Source: Streptacidiphilus sp. ASG 303 (lineage in GTDB: Bacteria > Actinomycetota > Actinomycetes > Streptomycetales > Streptomycetaceae). From it: a DNA stretch of 64,000 bases. The position numbers and the translations under genes were made by a program. The notes beneath the pieces are model-generated. The model was not told where the DNA came from. It made no database searches and was given only the letters and a program-made list of their open reading frames with translations. The stretch covers positions 62,001 to 126,000 of the forward strand of contig NZ_JAJLRA010000013.1 in the NCBI RefSeq assembly GCF_020991365.1, read 5' to 3'. Positions 34,740 through 43,951 of this stretch are shown piece after piece (position 1 is the stretch's first letter; every line of letters begins with the position of its first letter).

Positions 34740-37357
34740 GCCGCTCCCCCGCCCGGTCCCGCGACGTGGAAGCAGCAGCCGATCTGCGCGCCGTTGGACA
34801 TGCTGACGATGCCGACCCCGGGGTCGGGGGTGCCGCGGACCAGCATGCCGGAGTACTCCGAGCCGACCATCAGCACGCCGTAGGCGACCACCATCCGCTC
34901 GAAGCCGCGGCCGGAGTCGGCGACGAACCGCTCCGCGACCGGCAGCACCCGCTCCTGGACCACGAAGGGCCCGCCGACGGCGCCGCGGACGTGCGCCTCC
35001 CACTCCTCCGGGCCGACCGACCAGCCGGGCACGACCCCGACGCCGCCGTACAGCAGGGTCGGCTTGAGGGCCAGGCGGTCCTGGTGGGCCAGGACGTACG
35101 GGAGCAGGTCGACGCTCTCGCCGTGCCGCTGGACCTTCTCGTCGCGCAGGAAGCGGGTCCACGGCAGGATGCGCTCGACCAGCGCGTGCTCGGCGGTGCC
35201 GAAGGCGCCGCGGTTGCGCTCGTCGCTGAGCATCGCCAGGCTGCCCTTGTTGCCGTAGAGCTCGCAGTCCAGTCCGGCGAAGAGGAAGGTGCGGCCGCGT
35301 TCGACGGCGTCGAGCAGCGGGTCGACCAGGTCGTGGCTGCGCTGCCCCTCCTCCAGTTCCCCGGGGAGGAAGATGCGGTAGACCACGTCCACGCGGCGGC
35401 CGTGGACGTAGGGGTCGCCGTCGCGGTAGTCGAGCTCGCCCAGGTGGCAGACGACGGCGTCGAAGCCGTTGCGCAGCCAGTCGGGGACGACGAAGTCGAG
35501 CCAGGGCTTGGTCTTGGCGTAGCCGTCCGGCCACTCGGTGATCGCCAGCACCGGGCGTTCGGGCAGGTCGAAGCCGGCGGCGGCGGCCTCCTCGCGCAGC
35601 ACCGCGGCGATGCGGGCGACCGGGTCGGGGTGGACCAGGTGCTCGGCGTCCGCGAAGGCGCGGAACGCCCGGTCCTCGCGGACCGTGCGGGCGAACTCGC
35701 CCATCTGCCAGCCGCCCAGCGAGCTGCCGGTGTTGAGCTCCATCAGCTTGAAGCCGGCCGGCTCGCGGTACATGTCGGCCCGGGACATCGGGGGCATCCG
35801 GCGGCCGGCGCCGCGCATCACCAGGTCGACCTGGGTGGGCGTCATGCCCACGGCCCGGGCGAAGGCCCGCCGGTCGCCGTCGAAGAGGCGGTCGGGGATG
35901 GTGGTGAGCAGGTCGAAGAGGCCGTTGAGGTCGGCCTCCAGGCGCAGCCGGTCCGCGGCGGCCAGGAAGACCGGCCGGTTGAGGGCCTGGCCGCCGCCGG
36001 CGCCGTAGCGGATCCAGTCGTTGCGCACGCCGGGGACGGTCATGTGCTCCAGGCCGCGCTCCGCCGCCAGGTACCGGCGGGTGACGGGGTTCTCCAGGAG
36101 CGCGCCGAGGCCGTCCATCGCGGATCCGGCCATCACGGGCCGGATCTCCGCCTCGGCGGCGTCCAGGGCGGCGGTGCAGGCGGCCGGGTCCGGCCCCACG
36201 GCGACGACGGCCGCGGTGCGCGGGGTGAGCGCCCGGGGCGGGAGCAGCAGCTCGTCGCCGGGCCCGGCCAGCGGCACCACCTCGGCGACGCCGGGCACCG
36301 CGGCGGCCGCGCCGAGGTCCAGGTGTTCCAGGACGCCGTCGTGGGGCGGGTAGAGGAAGCGGATCTCGGCCCAGCGGTCCTCGGCCGCGTCGAGGGCGGG
36401 CCGGCGGCCGAGGGCGAGCGCGGCGGCGGCGAGCGGCAGGTCGACACCGGTCGCCAGGGCCCCCACGCGGGGGATGAGGTCGCCGCCGAGGCGTCCGTTG
36501 AGCTCGATCAGCCGCGGCCCGGACGCGGTCAGCCGGATCTCGGTGTGGGTGACGCCCACCTCGATGCCGAGCGCCCGGTGGGCGGCCCGGACGAGGTCCT
36601 CGACGGGCCGGGCCCACGGCTCGTGGCGCCACGGCCCCACCAGGTGGCCGACCTCCTCGAACCCCGGGTCGAAGCCGAGCCGCTTGCGGGCGACGACCAC
36701 CGGCTCGGCCACGCCGTCCAGGACGCAGCTGTCGACGCTGATCTCGGGCCCGTCCAGGAACTCCTCGACCAGGACGCCGGCCTCGGCGGGCAGGCCGGGC
36801 AGGACGGTCGAGGCGGTCCGCGCCCAGGCGTCGGGGAACTCCTCCGGGCCGCGGACGAGGGTGACGCCCATGCTGCCGGCCAGCGCGCGCGGCTTGAGGA
36901 CCAGGGGGTAGCCGACCGCGGCGGCGGCCTCCGCGGCCTCCTCGGCGGTGTGCACCAGGCGGTGGCGCACGGCCGGCAGCCCGGCGCGGTCCAGGAGCCG
37001 GCGGGTGGCGTACTTGTCCCGGCAGGCCGCGGCCGCCGCGGCGGACAGGTGCGGCAGGCCCAGCTGCCCGGCCACCTCGGCGGTGGCGGTGAGCGACGAC
37101 TCGTCCCAGGTGTAGACGCCGGTCCGGGGACAGCCGTCGGCGGCCGCCTCGGCGAGCAGCTCCTCGACGGCGGGCCGGAGGGCGGCGGCGTCCGCGGTGT
37201 CGGCGATCCGGTGGGCCGTGACGTACTCCTGCTCCCAGGTGAGCGGGCGGGAGGTCACCAGGGCGAGGTCGTACTCCCCGGCCAGCGATGCCATCGCGTA
37301 CTCGCGGTAGGCACGCAGTCTGCTGCCCACCACGATGAGACGGTTCCTGTTGCGCAT
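34736..37357 (-). CDS. Tandem double ATP-grasp ligase
   Basis: An 873-residue fusion. Residues 1-400 form a canonical ATP-grasp (BacD/carnosine-synthase-like) with CRDKYATRRLLDRAGLP, the ATP lysine in YPLVLKPRALAGSMGVTLV, EEFLDGPEISVDS and the metal-binding LIELNGRLGGD. Residues 440-873 look like a second, circularly permuted ATP-grasp of the glutathionylspermidine-synthase style: FKLMELNTGSSLGGW, VVYRIFLPGE, GNKGSLAMLSDE and LALKPTLLYGGVGV. It would form one or two amide bonds via acyl phosphates. ATG 37357 follows GGAGAGGA; the stop overlaps the exporter. The second-domain call is from motif resemblance. Confidence 0.82.
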   Translation of the reverse strand: MRNRNRLIVVGSRLRAYREYAMASLAGEYDLALVTSRPLTWEQEYVTAHRIADTADAAALRPAVEELLAEAAADGCPRTGVYTWDESSLTATAEVAGQLGLPHLSAAAAAACRDKYATRRLLDRAGLPAVRHRLVHTAEEAAEAAAAVGYPLVLKPRALAGSMGVTLVRGPEEFPDAWARTASTVLPGLPAEAGVLVEEFLDGPEISVDSCVLDGVAEPVVVARKRLGFDPGFEEVGHLVGPWRHEPWARPVEDLVRAAHRALGIEVGVTHTEIRLTASGPRLIELNGRLGGDLIPRVGALATGVDLPLAAAALALGRRPALDAAEDRWAEIRFLYPPHDGVLEHLDLGAAAAVPGVAEVVPLAGPGDELLLPPRALTPRTAAVVAVGPDPAACTAALDAAEAEIRPVMAGSAMDGLGALLENPVTRRYLAAERGLEHMTVPGVRNDWIRYGAGGGQALNRPVFLAAADRLRLEADLNGLFDLLTTIPDRLFDGDRRAFARAVGMTPTQVDLVMRGAGRRMPPMSRADMYREPAGFKLMELNTGSSLGGWQMGEFARTVREDRAFRAFADAEHLVHPDPVARIAAVLREEAAAAGFDLPERPVLAITEWPDGYAKTKPWLDFVVPDWLRNGFDAVVCHLGELDYRDGDPYVHGRRVDVVYRIFLPGELEEGQRSHDLVDPLLDAVERGRTFLFAGLDCELYGNKGSLAMLSDERNRGAFGTAEHALVERILPWTRFLRDEKVQRHGESVDLLPYVLAHQDRLALKPTLLYGGVGVVPGWSVGPEEWEAHVRGAVGGPFVVQERVLPVAERFVADSGRGFERMVVAYGVLMVGSEYSGMLVRGTPDPGVGIVSMSNGAQIGCCFHVAGPGGGAA

Positions 37358-37423
37358 CGGGTCCTCTCCGCTTCCTGTTCCGTTCTCGTGCCGCCGCCCC
37401 GGGGGGACCGGCGACGGGTGCCC

Positions 37424-38692
37424 CTAGGGGGCCAGCGCCTCGCAGTGCACCCGCAGGGACGCCGCGGTCGTGACGATCGCGGCCTCGACCTCCCTGCTGG
37501 ACGCGCCGCGGAACCGGAGCCGGGCGGCGACGTGCTCGTAGCCGCCGACCTGCGGGATCACGGTCCCCGGCGCCGGCACCACCTGCGCGTACGGCCCCTC
37601 CCCCGCGGGCGGCCCGCCCTCGGTGCCGACCACGCGGCACGGCGGCGGGACCGGCAGGGGCAGCAGCAGCCAGCCGGCCGTGCCGCCCGGCCGCGCGGCG
37701 GGGACGGCGGGGGGCCGGCCCAGCTGGATCGCCGCCGCGGCGGCCATGAGGTCCACCCCGTGGACCTCGCGCCAGACGAACGGGATCTCCGCGCCGCCCA
37801 CGCGCGCGCCCGCCTCCAGGAAGGTCGGCACGGGCCCGTCCCCCGGACCGGTGCCGACGAACGCCTCCAGGTGGAACACCCAGGGAGCGTCCGCGCCCAG
37901 GGCCGCGGCCACCTCCGCGGTGAACCGCTCCAGGGTCGCGAGCAGGAGGGGGTCGTCGACCTCCACCGAGCCGAGGAAGGCCCCCCGGGTGAACTCCCGG
38001 CAGGTGTTGACGTAGCGCGAGGCCCGCCAGGGGCCCAGCCGGTCCCCGGTCCACAGGCCGTCGATGTGGAAGACCGGGGCCGGGACGAAGGACTGCACCA
38101 GGTGGGGCTCCGCGCCCGGCCCGGCCGCGCCGGCCGGGTCGAACAGGCCGTCGAGGTCGGCGGGGCCGCCGAGCACCGCCACGCCCCGGCTGGCGGTGCC
38201 CCGGCGCGGCTTGAGGACGACGGGCCAGCCGTGCTCCCCGGCGAAGGCCAGGACGGCGCCGGCGTCGGGCGCGTCGGCGTACGCCGGGACCCGCACGCCC
38301 GCGGCGTCGACCGCGGCCACCATCGTCAGCTTGTCCCGGAACCGTGCCAGGTCGTCGGGCCGCTGCCCCGGCAGACCCAGTTCGCCGCGCAGGGCGGCGG
38401 CCGTGTCGAGGTCCCCCTCGTTCAGCGCCACCAGGCGGTGCACGGGCCCGAACCGCCGTGCGTGGGCCTCGACGGCGTCCCTGACCTCGGCCAGGGCGTC
38501 GGTGGCGGCGACCACGGACACGGCGGCCGCGGCGGCGGGCACCGAGGCGCGGCCCAGCGCGGTCGTCACGTAGCTGACGCGGCAGGCCCGGTGGTCGAGG
38601 TACTCGGTGTAGTGGGCGTGCTGGTCGCGCCACCGGTGCAGGACGACGACGTGCGGGGGCCCGCCCTCCGCCGCGGGGCCGGGGCCGGTCAC
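37424..38692 (-). CDS. ATP-grasp amino-acid/peptide ligase
   Basis: A 422-residue ligase joining a carboxylate to an amine via an acyl phosphate. Visible are LARFRDKLTMVAAVDAAGVR (start of the grasp), the ATP lysine in WPVVLKPRRGTASRGVAVLG, VQSFVPAPVFHIDGL and the metal site PTFLEAGARVGGAEIPF. The acidic EAGAR replaces the common ExNxR: the metal-binding Asn is Gly, as in some BL00235-type ligases. GTG 38692 overlaps the hypF stop (GTGA), so carbamoyl-transfer and ligase genes are directly coupled. Substrates unknown. Confidence 0.88.
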   Translation of the reverse strand: MTGPGPAAEGGPPHVVVLHRWRDQHAHYTEYLDHRACRVSYVTTALGRASVPAAAAAVSVVAATDALAEVRDAVEAHARRFGPVHRLVALNEGDLDTAAALRGELGLPGQRPDDLARFRDKLTMVAAVDAAGVRVPAYADAPDAGAVLAFAGEHGWPVVLKPRRGTASRGVAVLGGPADLDGLFDPAGAAGPGAEPHLVQSFVPAPVFHIDGLWTGDRLGPWRASRYVNTCREFTRGAFLGSVEVDDPLLLATLERFTAEVAAALGADAPWVFHLEAFVGTGPGDGPVPTFLEAGARVGGAEIPFVWREVHGVDLMAAAAAIQLGRPPAVPAARPGGTAGWLLLPLPVPPPCRVVGTEGGPPAGEGPYAQVVPAPGTVIPQVGGYEHVAARLRFRGASSREVEAAIVTTAASLRVHCEALAP

Positions 38693-41121
38693 CGGTCCGC
38701 CTCCGCCAGGCGGGCGTGCGCCACCATGACCTGACCCAGCGCGATGCCGCCGTCGTTGGTCGGGACCTGCTGCTGGCAGTGGGGGTCGAAGCCCGCCCTC
38801 CGCAGCTCCACCAGGCAGTTGACGAGCAGGAACTCGTTGAGGAAGACCCCTCCGGACAGCACCACCTGGCGGGTCGCCGCCGCACCGGCGGCGTCGCGCA
38901 CCGCCCGGCAGCGGGCCACCACCATGTCGACCACGCCCGAGTGGAAGCGGCGGCTGACGGACGCGGTGTCGAGACCCGCCGCCAGGTCGGCGGCGATCGC
39001 GCGGACCACCGGCCGGGGGTCCACCTCGGTGGCGCCGCCGGCCTCGGCGGCTCCGAACCGGTACCGCTCGGCCGGGGGCGCCATGGCGAGGTCGCGCTCC
39101 ATCAGCCCCTCCAGCTCGATCGGCCCCTGGGCCTCGTACTCGGCGTGCGTCGTGACGCCCAGCAGGGCGGCGACACCGTCGAAGAGCCGGCCCATGCTGG
39201 AGGCGGGGGGCGCGTTGACGCCCCGCCGCGCCATGGTGGCGAAGACGTGCAGCTGCCGGTCGTCCAGCCGCTCCAGCACCGGGAAGGCCGCCACGGCGGC
39301 GTCGGTGCCGCCGAGGGCGTCCAGGGCCAGGGCCAGGCCGGTCCTGATCGGCTCCCGTACGGCCCGGTCGCCGCCCAGCAGGGGCACCGTGCGCAGGTGC
39401 GCCACCCGGCGCACCTCCCGGTAGTCGCCGAGCAGGAACTCGCCTCCCCAGGTGGTGCCGTCCTCGCCGTACCCCGCGCCGTCGAAGACGACGCCGAGCG
39501 TCTCGCCCTCCAGCCGGTTCTCCGCCATGCAGGAGGCCATGTGCGCGTGGTGGTGCTGGACCCGCACGACGCGGCCGAAGGCGCCGCCCTCCTCCTTGAG
39601 CGCGAAGCGGGTGGCGCGGAACTGCGGGTGCAGGTCGACGGCCGCGTGGCGGGGGCGGAGGCCGTGCAGGGCGGCCAGGTGCCGGACGGTGTCGCGGTGC
39701 GACGCGAAGGTCTCGTCGTTCTTCAGGTCGCCGATGTGCTGGCTGAGGTAGACGCGGGAGCCGTCGCTCAGGGCCACCGTGGTCTTGAGCTCGGCACCGT
39801 AGGCGACCAGGGGCGCGAGCGCGGTGCCGACCTCGACCGGGTAGGGGGCGTAGCCGCGGGCGCGGCGCAGGAAGCCCACCACCGGCTCGTCCAGCCCGGG
39901 GTGCTCGGAGTACCGGACGAGGGAGTCGTCGACGCGGGTCTCGATCCCGCGGTCGTGGTACAGGATCAGGTCGGCGACCTCGAAGAGCTGCTCCAGCGCG
40001 TCCTCGTTGCGGTGCACGATCGGGTAGCCGGAGATGTTGCCGCTGGTCATCACCAGCGCGTCGAGCCCGTCGTGGTCGGCCAGCAGGTGGTGGTGCGGCG
40101 CGGAGGGCAGCATCACGCCGAGGTTGGGGTTGCGCGGGGCGATCGCCTCGGGCAGGCCGCCGGACCGCTTGCGGAGCAGGACGATGGGGCGGGACGGCGA
40201 CCGCAGCAGGTCGGCCTCGGCCGGGCGGACGTGGGCGAAGGCGGTGGCGGCCGCCAGGTCGCGGGCCATGACCGCGAACGGCTTGGAGTCGCGCCGCTTG
40301 CGGGCCCTGAGCCGGGCGACGGCCCGGGCGTTGCGGGCGTCCACGGCGAGGTGGAAGCCCCCCACGCTCTTGACCGCCACGGTCCTGCCGGCGCGGAGCG
40401 CGGCCGCCGCGGCGGCGAGCGCGTCCTCGCCCTCGGCCGACTCCCCGGCGGGGCCGGCCAGCAGCAGCCGGGGGCCGCAGTCGGCGCAGGCGTTGGGCTG
40501 GGCGTGGTAGCGCCGGTCCAGCGGGTCCCGGTACTCGCGGGCGCAGGGCCCGCACATGGTGAAGGCCGCCATGGTGGTGGTCGCACGGTCGTACGGCAGC
40601 GCGCGCACGATGGAGTAGCGCGGACCGCAGTTGGTGCAGTTGATGAAGGGGTAGCGGTACCGGCGGTCCGCCGGGTCGCGCATCTCGGCGAGGCAGTCGG
40701 CGCACACGTGGGAGTCGGCGGGGACGACGGCGACCCTGCGGCCGCCGTGGGCGCTCTCCCGGATGGCGAAGCCGTCCGCCGCGGAGTGCGGACCCGGCAG
40801 CTCCTCCACCGTGACGGCGGCGACCCGCGCCTGGGGCGGCGCCTGCGTGGTGAGCGCCTCGGTGAAGCGGCGCACCGCGTCGGCGGGGCCGGACACCTCG
40901 GTCAGGACGCCCTCGGGGTCGTTGAGGACCCAGCCGGTCAGGTCGTGGGCGAGCGCGAGCTTGTACACGAAGGGCCGGAAGCCCACGCCCTGGACGACGC
41001 CCCCGACGCGGACGCGCCACCGGACCGCCGGCTGCCCCCCTGCCGCGCCGGCCCCCGCGGCGCGGGTCTCCCCCACGCCGGTCGCCGCCACGTCGTTCTC
41101 CGCCACGTCGTTCTCCGCCAT
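38689..41121 (-). CDS. hypF: Carbamoyltransferase HypF
   Basis: An 810-residue, complete HypF: acylphosphatase domain (VRVGGVVQGVGFRPFVYKLA), two zinc fingers (CADCLAEMRD...NCTNCGPRYS and CGPCAREYRD...ACADCGPRL), a YrdC domain and a Kae1-like carbamoyltransferase domain with the metal site VQHHHAHMASCMAEN and VVFDGAGYGEDGTTWGGEF. It uses carbamoyl phosphate and ATP to place a carbamoyl group on the C-terminal Cys of HypE. The N-terminus is extended by an AENDV repeat from a 15-bp DNA duplication. It normally serves [NiFe]-hydrogenase maturation, but only hypE accompanies it, inside an operon of ligases and amino-acid enzymes. Confidence 0.95.
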   Translation of the reverse strand: MAENDVAENDVAATGVGETRAAGAGAAGGQPAVRWRVRVGGVVQGVGFRPFVYKLALAHDLTGWVLNDPEGVLTEVSGPADAVRRFTEALTTQAPPQARVAAVTVEELPGPHSAADGFAIRESAHGGRRVAVVPADSHVCADCLAEMRDPADRRYRYPFINCTNCGPRYSIVRALPYDRATTTMAAFTMCGPCAREYRDPLDRRYHAQPNACADCGPRLLLAGPAGESAEGEDALAAAAAALRAGRTVAVKSVGGFHLAVDARNARAVARLRARKRRDSKPFAVMARDLAAATAFAHVRPAEADLLRSPSRPIVLLRKRSGGLPEAIAPRNPNLGVMLPSAPHHHLLADHDGLDALVMTSGNISGYPIVHRNEDALEQLFEVADLILYHDRGIETRVDDSLVRYSEHPGLDEPVVGFLRRARGYAPYPVEVGTALAPLVAYGAELKTTVALSDGSRVYLSQHIGDLKNDETFASHRDTVRHLAALHGLRPRHAAVDLHPQFRATRFALKEEGGAFGRVVRVQHHHAHMASCMAENRLEGETLGVVFDGAGYGEDGTTWGGEFLLGDYREVRRVAHLRTVPLLGGDRAVREPIRTGLALALDALGGTDAAVAAFPVLERLDDRQLHVFATMARRGVNAPPASSMGRLFDGVAALLGVTTHAEYEAQGPIELEGLMERDLAMAPPAERYRFGAAEAGGATEVDPRPVVRAIAADLAAGLDTASVSRRFHSGVVDMVVARCRAVRDAAGAAATRQVVLSGGVFLNEFLLVNCLVELRRAGFDPHCQQQVPTNDGGIALGQVMVAHARLAEADR

Positions 41122-41137
41122 GTCGCCGTGCCCCCGC

Positions 41138-42163
41138 TCAGCAGAGCCGGGGCAGTTCGGAGCCCTGGAGCTCCTCGACGACGGAGTCGCGGCCGTCGGC
41201 GTCGCGCATCAGCACGACCGCCCCGGCGTCCTCGGTGACCTCGCCGACGGTGACGGCGTCGGCACCGTAGCGGTGCGAGCGCAGCGCGGCCAGCACCTCC
41301 TGCTCGGCGGAGGGGTCCACGAAGAGGCAGACGCAGCCCTCGTTGGCCGCGTGGATGGCGTTGATGCCCAGCATGTCCGTGGCCATCACGGTCTCGAACT
41401 GGACGGGGAGCGCGGCCTGCTCGATCCGGATGGTGTGCCCCGATGAGGCCGCGTACTCGTGCAGCACGGCGGCCAGGCCGCCCCGGGTGACGTCCCGGAC
41501 GGAGTGCACGGCCCCCTCGCCGACCGCGGTGAACAGGTCGTCGAGCAGCCCGTTGAGCGGCGCGCAGTCGCTGAGGACCCGCTGCTCGAAGCCGAGCCCC
41601 TCGCGGATCGAGAGCAGGTGGACGGTGTGGTTGCCGATCGGCCCGCTGAGGACGACCCGGTCGCCCGGGCGGACGTCGCGCATCCGCAGCGGCGTGCGCT
41701 CGAAGACGCCGACGCCGGCGGTGTTGAGGTAGATCTGGTCGGCCTCGCCCTTGCGGACCACCTTGGTGTCGCCGCAGACGATGAGGACGCCGGCCTCGCG
41801 GGCCGTCTCCCGGATCGAGGTGAGCACCCGGACCAGGCGGTCGATCGGCAGCCCCGTCTCCAGGATCATGCCGAGGGTCAGGTAGAGCGGCCTGGCGCCG
41901 ACCACGGCGAGGTCGTTGACGGTCCCGCAGACCGCGATCTTGCCGATGTCGCCGTTGCCGAAGAACGGCGGGTCGACGACGAACGAGTCGGTGGTCATCG
42001 CGATCCTGCTGGCGGGGAGGGACAGCATCGCGCTGTCCTCCATCTCGCCGATGTAGACGTCGCCGAGCGTCTCGACGATGAGGGAGATCAGCTCGTGGCT
42101 GAGCTGGGCCCCGCTGCCGTGGTCGAGCACGACCTCGCCGGAGCCGGTCACCGGGCTTGTCAT
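41138..42163 (-). CDS. hypE: Carbamoyl dehydratase HypE
   Basis: A 341-residue PurM/AIRS-fold ATPase that dehydrates a carbamoyl group on its own C-terminal Cys to a thiocyanate, the CN donor for hydrogenase. The protein ends ELPRLC, matching the invariant PR(I/L)C tail, so the acceptor thiol is intact. TTDSFVVDPPFFGNGDIGKI and VCGDTKVV are family motifs for ATP and metal binding. The start is ATG 42163 with only a distant GAAGGGA. hypF follows after 16 bases. With no hydrogenase genes here, the S-cyanate may be passed to a small molecule. Confidence 0.95.
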   Translation of the reverse strand: MTSPVTGSGEVVLDHGSGAQLSHELISLIVETLGDVYIGEMEDSAMLSLPASRIAMTTDSFVVDPPFFGNGDIGKIAVCGTVNDLAVVGARPLYLTLGMILETGLPIDRLVRVLTSIRETAREAGVLIVCGDTKVVRKGEADQIYLNTAGVGVFERTPLRMRDVRPGDRVVLSGPIGNHTVHLLSIREGLGFEQRVLSDCAPLNGLLDDLFTAVGEGAVHSVRDVTRGGLAAVLHEYAASSGHTIRIEQAALPVQFETVMATDMLGINAIHAANEGCVCLFVDPSAEQEVLAALRSHRYGADAVTVGEVTEDAGAVVLMRDADGRDSVVEELQGSELPRLC

Positions 42164-42220
42164 GTGGAGTCGGTCCCTTCGGGACGTCGTGGGGGGAGGC
42201 GGCGGCCGTACCGGGGTCCG

Positions 42221-42811
42221 CTAGGGGAGGATCTTGACGACCTTGCGGGGGAGCCCGCCCTCGGCGTCGAGCACGGCGAAGATCTCCTTCGAGTCCGCCA
42301 CCGTGGCGCAGTAGCCGCCGAGCCACTCCAGGGCGCGGTCGCGGTCCTCGGGATTGCCGGACACCACGCAGTCGGAGGGGACCCAGACGTTGTAGCCGCG
42401 GAAGAACGCGTCGGCCGCCGTGGTCTGGACGCAGATCTGGGTCTGCAGTCCGGTGACGAGGACGGTGTCGACGCCGGCCTCCTGCAGCCGGTCGTGCAGC
42501 TCGGTCTCGTAGAACCCGCTGTCCTTGTTCTTCTCCACGACGACGTCGCCCTCCGCGAGGAAGTCGGCCAGGATGGCCGCCCCCTCCGAACCGCGCTGCA
42601 GGGGCAGGGTGCCGTCGAGGTCCCGCTCCACGTTCGGGTCGTCCGGCAGGTTCACCAGCTGCAGGTGGTAGACGGCGTGGCCGCGCCGGCGCATCTCGTC
42701 GAGGAAGGCGGTGAAGTGAGGCTGCGCCTCGGCCATCGCCGACGTGCGCTCGGGGGTCTTGTGGACCACGTCGGCCTGGAGGTCGTTGGTGAGAACGGCG
42801 ATCTTGCCCAT
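42221..42811 (-). CDS. Isochorismatase/nicotinamidase-like cysteine hydrolase
   Basis: A 196-residue cysteine amidohydrolase-fold protein with the Asp-Lys-Cys triad: Asp in VLTNDLQADVV (about 10), Lys in VVEKNKDSGFYETEL and Cys in LVTGLQTQICVQTTAADAFF. Relatives hydrolyse amides, ureas or vinyl ethers; here it could cleave an amide or carbamoyl side product or intermediate. ATG 42811 follows AAGGA. It is the first gene of the eleven-gene operon, about 220 bases downstream of a plausible promoter. Confidence 0.88.
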   Translation of the reverse strand: MGKIAVLTNDLQADVVHKTPERTSAMAEAQPHFTAFLDEMRRRGHAVYHLQLVNLPDDPNVERDLDGTLPLQRGSEGAAILADFLAEGDVVVEKNKDSGFYETELHDRLQEAGVDTVLVTGLQTQICVQTTAADAFFRGYNVWVPSDCVVSGNPEDRDRALEWLGGYCATVADSKEIFAVLDAEGGLPRKVVKILP

Positions 42812-43040
42812 GGGGATCCTTGCGAGGACGTGGAAGGCGCGGGAAGGAAGAACAGGGCCTTTCGGCAGGCAGGAGCCGGCGGCCGCCTTGCGGACGTGCG
42901 GGCCCGTGGTACGGGCGCCGATACAACGTCCGCACCACGAAGGGGAATACGTCGGCAATACGCATCCGGAAAACAAACGGAACGATTTCCGCCGTTCGCT
43001 CCGGCGGGTGGGGGCCACCGCCCCGGACGCGACGTCGGAG

Positions 43041-43070
43041 ACTCTGGCACAGGCCTTCGAGGGCAGTCAA
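43041..43070 (-). promoter_or_regulatory. Candidate promoter of the biosynthetic operon
   Basis: On the minus strand TTGACT (43070-43065) and CAGAGT (43046-43041) are separated by 18 bases, one mismatch each from the Streptomyces vegetative consensus TTGAC(R)/TAGRRT. Transcription would start near 43034, leaving a leader of about 220 bases. Confidence 0.4.
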
Positions 43071-43770
43071 GATCGCTATTCAGGCAGTTCTCCGGAAGCA
43101 ACTCCTCCGCCTCAAGAGGGATATGAAGACAATTCAGCCAATGGTTCGTCCAAGGAATTGGCGGCCGGCCAGGCACCTCCGGCGGACCGCGCGGCGAGGC
43201 CCGCGACCGCCCCTCCGCACACCGAGGATCCCGGGCCGCACCAGGGCAACGGCCGTTCGGCCCCCGCCTTCCGCGCGCCGGGCCGCCGGCCGCAGGGACC
43301 CGGGGAAGCCGTCGGCCGGGGCCGCCCGGGCGGCGCGAACCGGCCATTCGGCCGGGGATCGGCCGGGGCCCGAACGCGCGGAGGAGCGGCTTTCGGACCC
43401 CGGCGCGGCACGCCCGTGGGAAGGGTGGGACGGAATTTGGAAAACTCTTGGTAAGAACTGTTCCCACGGCCGTCGGCGGGACTTCACGACGAGCGGCCAC
43501 GGAGAGGCGCCCCGGGCTCCCGCCCGGCGCACCGGGTGCGGCCCGCGGGAGGGGGCCTTCACGTCCGGTCCGAGGGGCACGCCCGGGCCGCGCGGTCGAC
43601 GCGGGGCGGGTCGCCGCCTTCCACTTCCCGGCCCGGGGGCCGCGGGGAACGTCGCGGCGGCGTCCGCCCGCGCCGGGGCCGCGGCGGGTCCCGGCTCGGG
43701 CGGGCGGGCCGACACGGCCGCGGGCGGCTGCGGCGGGTCCCGGCTCGGGCGGACGGACGCGGCCGGGGAC

Positions 43771-43812
43771 GCGGCTGCGGCTGCGGCTGCGGCTGCGGCT
43801 GCGGCTGCGGCT
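43771..43812. repeat. Seven-unit GCGGCT hexanucleotide array
   Basis: Seven perfect head-to-tail 6-bp units. Read on the minus strand they would give a Gln-Pro run, but the flanking frame lacks coding bias. Confidence 0.9.
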
Positions 43813-43951
43813 GCGGGAGGCTCACGTCCCGGGCGGAGGAGCTCCCCGGGGCCCCGCCCGGGAGGCGGCGCCGCCGCCCGCCGGGAGCACCCGGGCCGGC
43901 CGGTCCGGCCCCGTCAGGGCCGGGACCCGGCGGGCGGGGCCGGACGCCGGA

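Larger units (their letters stand above)
42812..43951. other. 1.1-kb gene-free region upstream of the biosynthetic operon
   Basis: The half next to the operon (42900-43170) is clearly lower in GC and holds a candidate minus-strand promoter (43041-43070) and paired aatacg motifs (42945-42962). ORFs spanning this part lack third-position GC bias. From 43180 to 43950 the sequence is extremely GC-rich and low-complexity, including a 7-unit hexamer array; nothing coding could be supported. Confidence 0.5.

Noticed and set aside
42744-43454. Plus-strand ORF in the leader region of the biosynthetic operon, considered as a precursor peptide for the ATP-grasp ligases
   Set aside because: Its 43020-43160 part has mixed third-position bases and the rest is generic Arg/Gly/Pro-rich. 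No defined start signal and no repeated core region.
43559-43825. Gln-Pro repeat ORF on the minus strand
   Set aside because: The repeat comes only from a 7-unit hexamer array; flanking codons lack coding bias.
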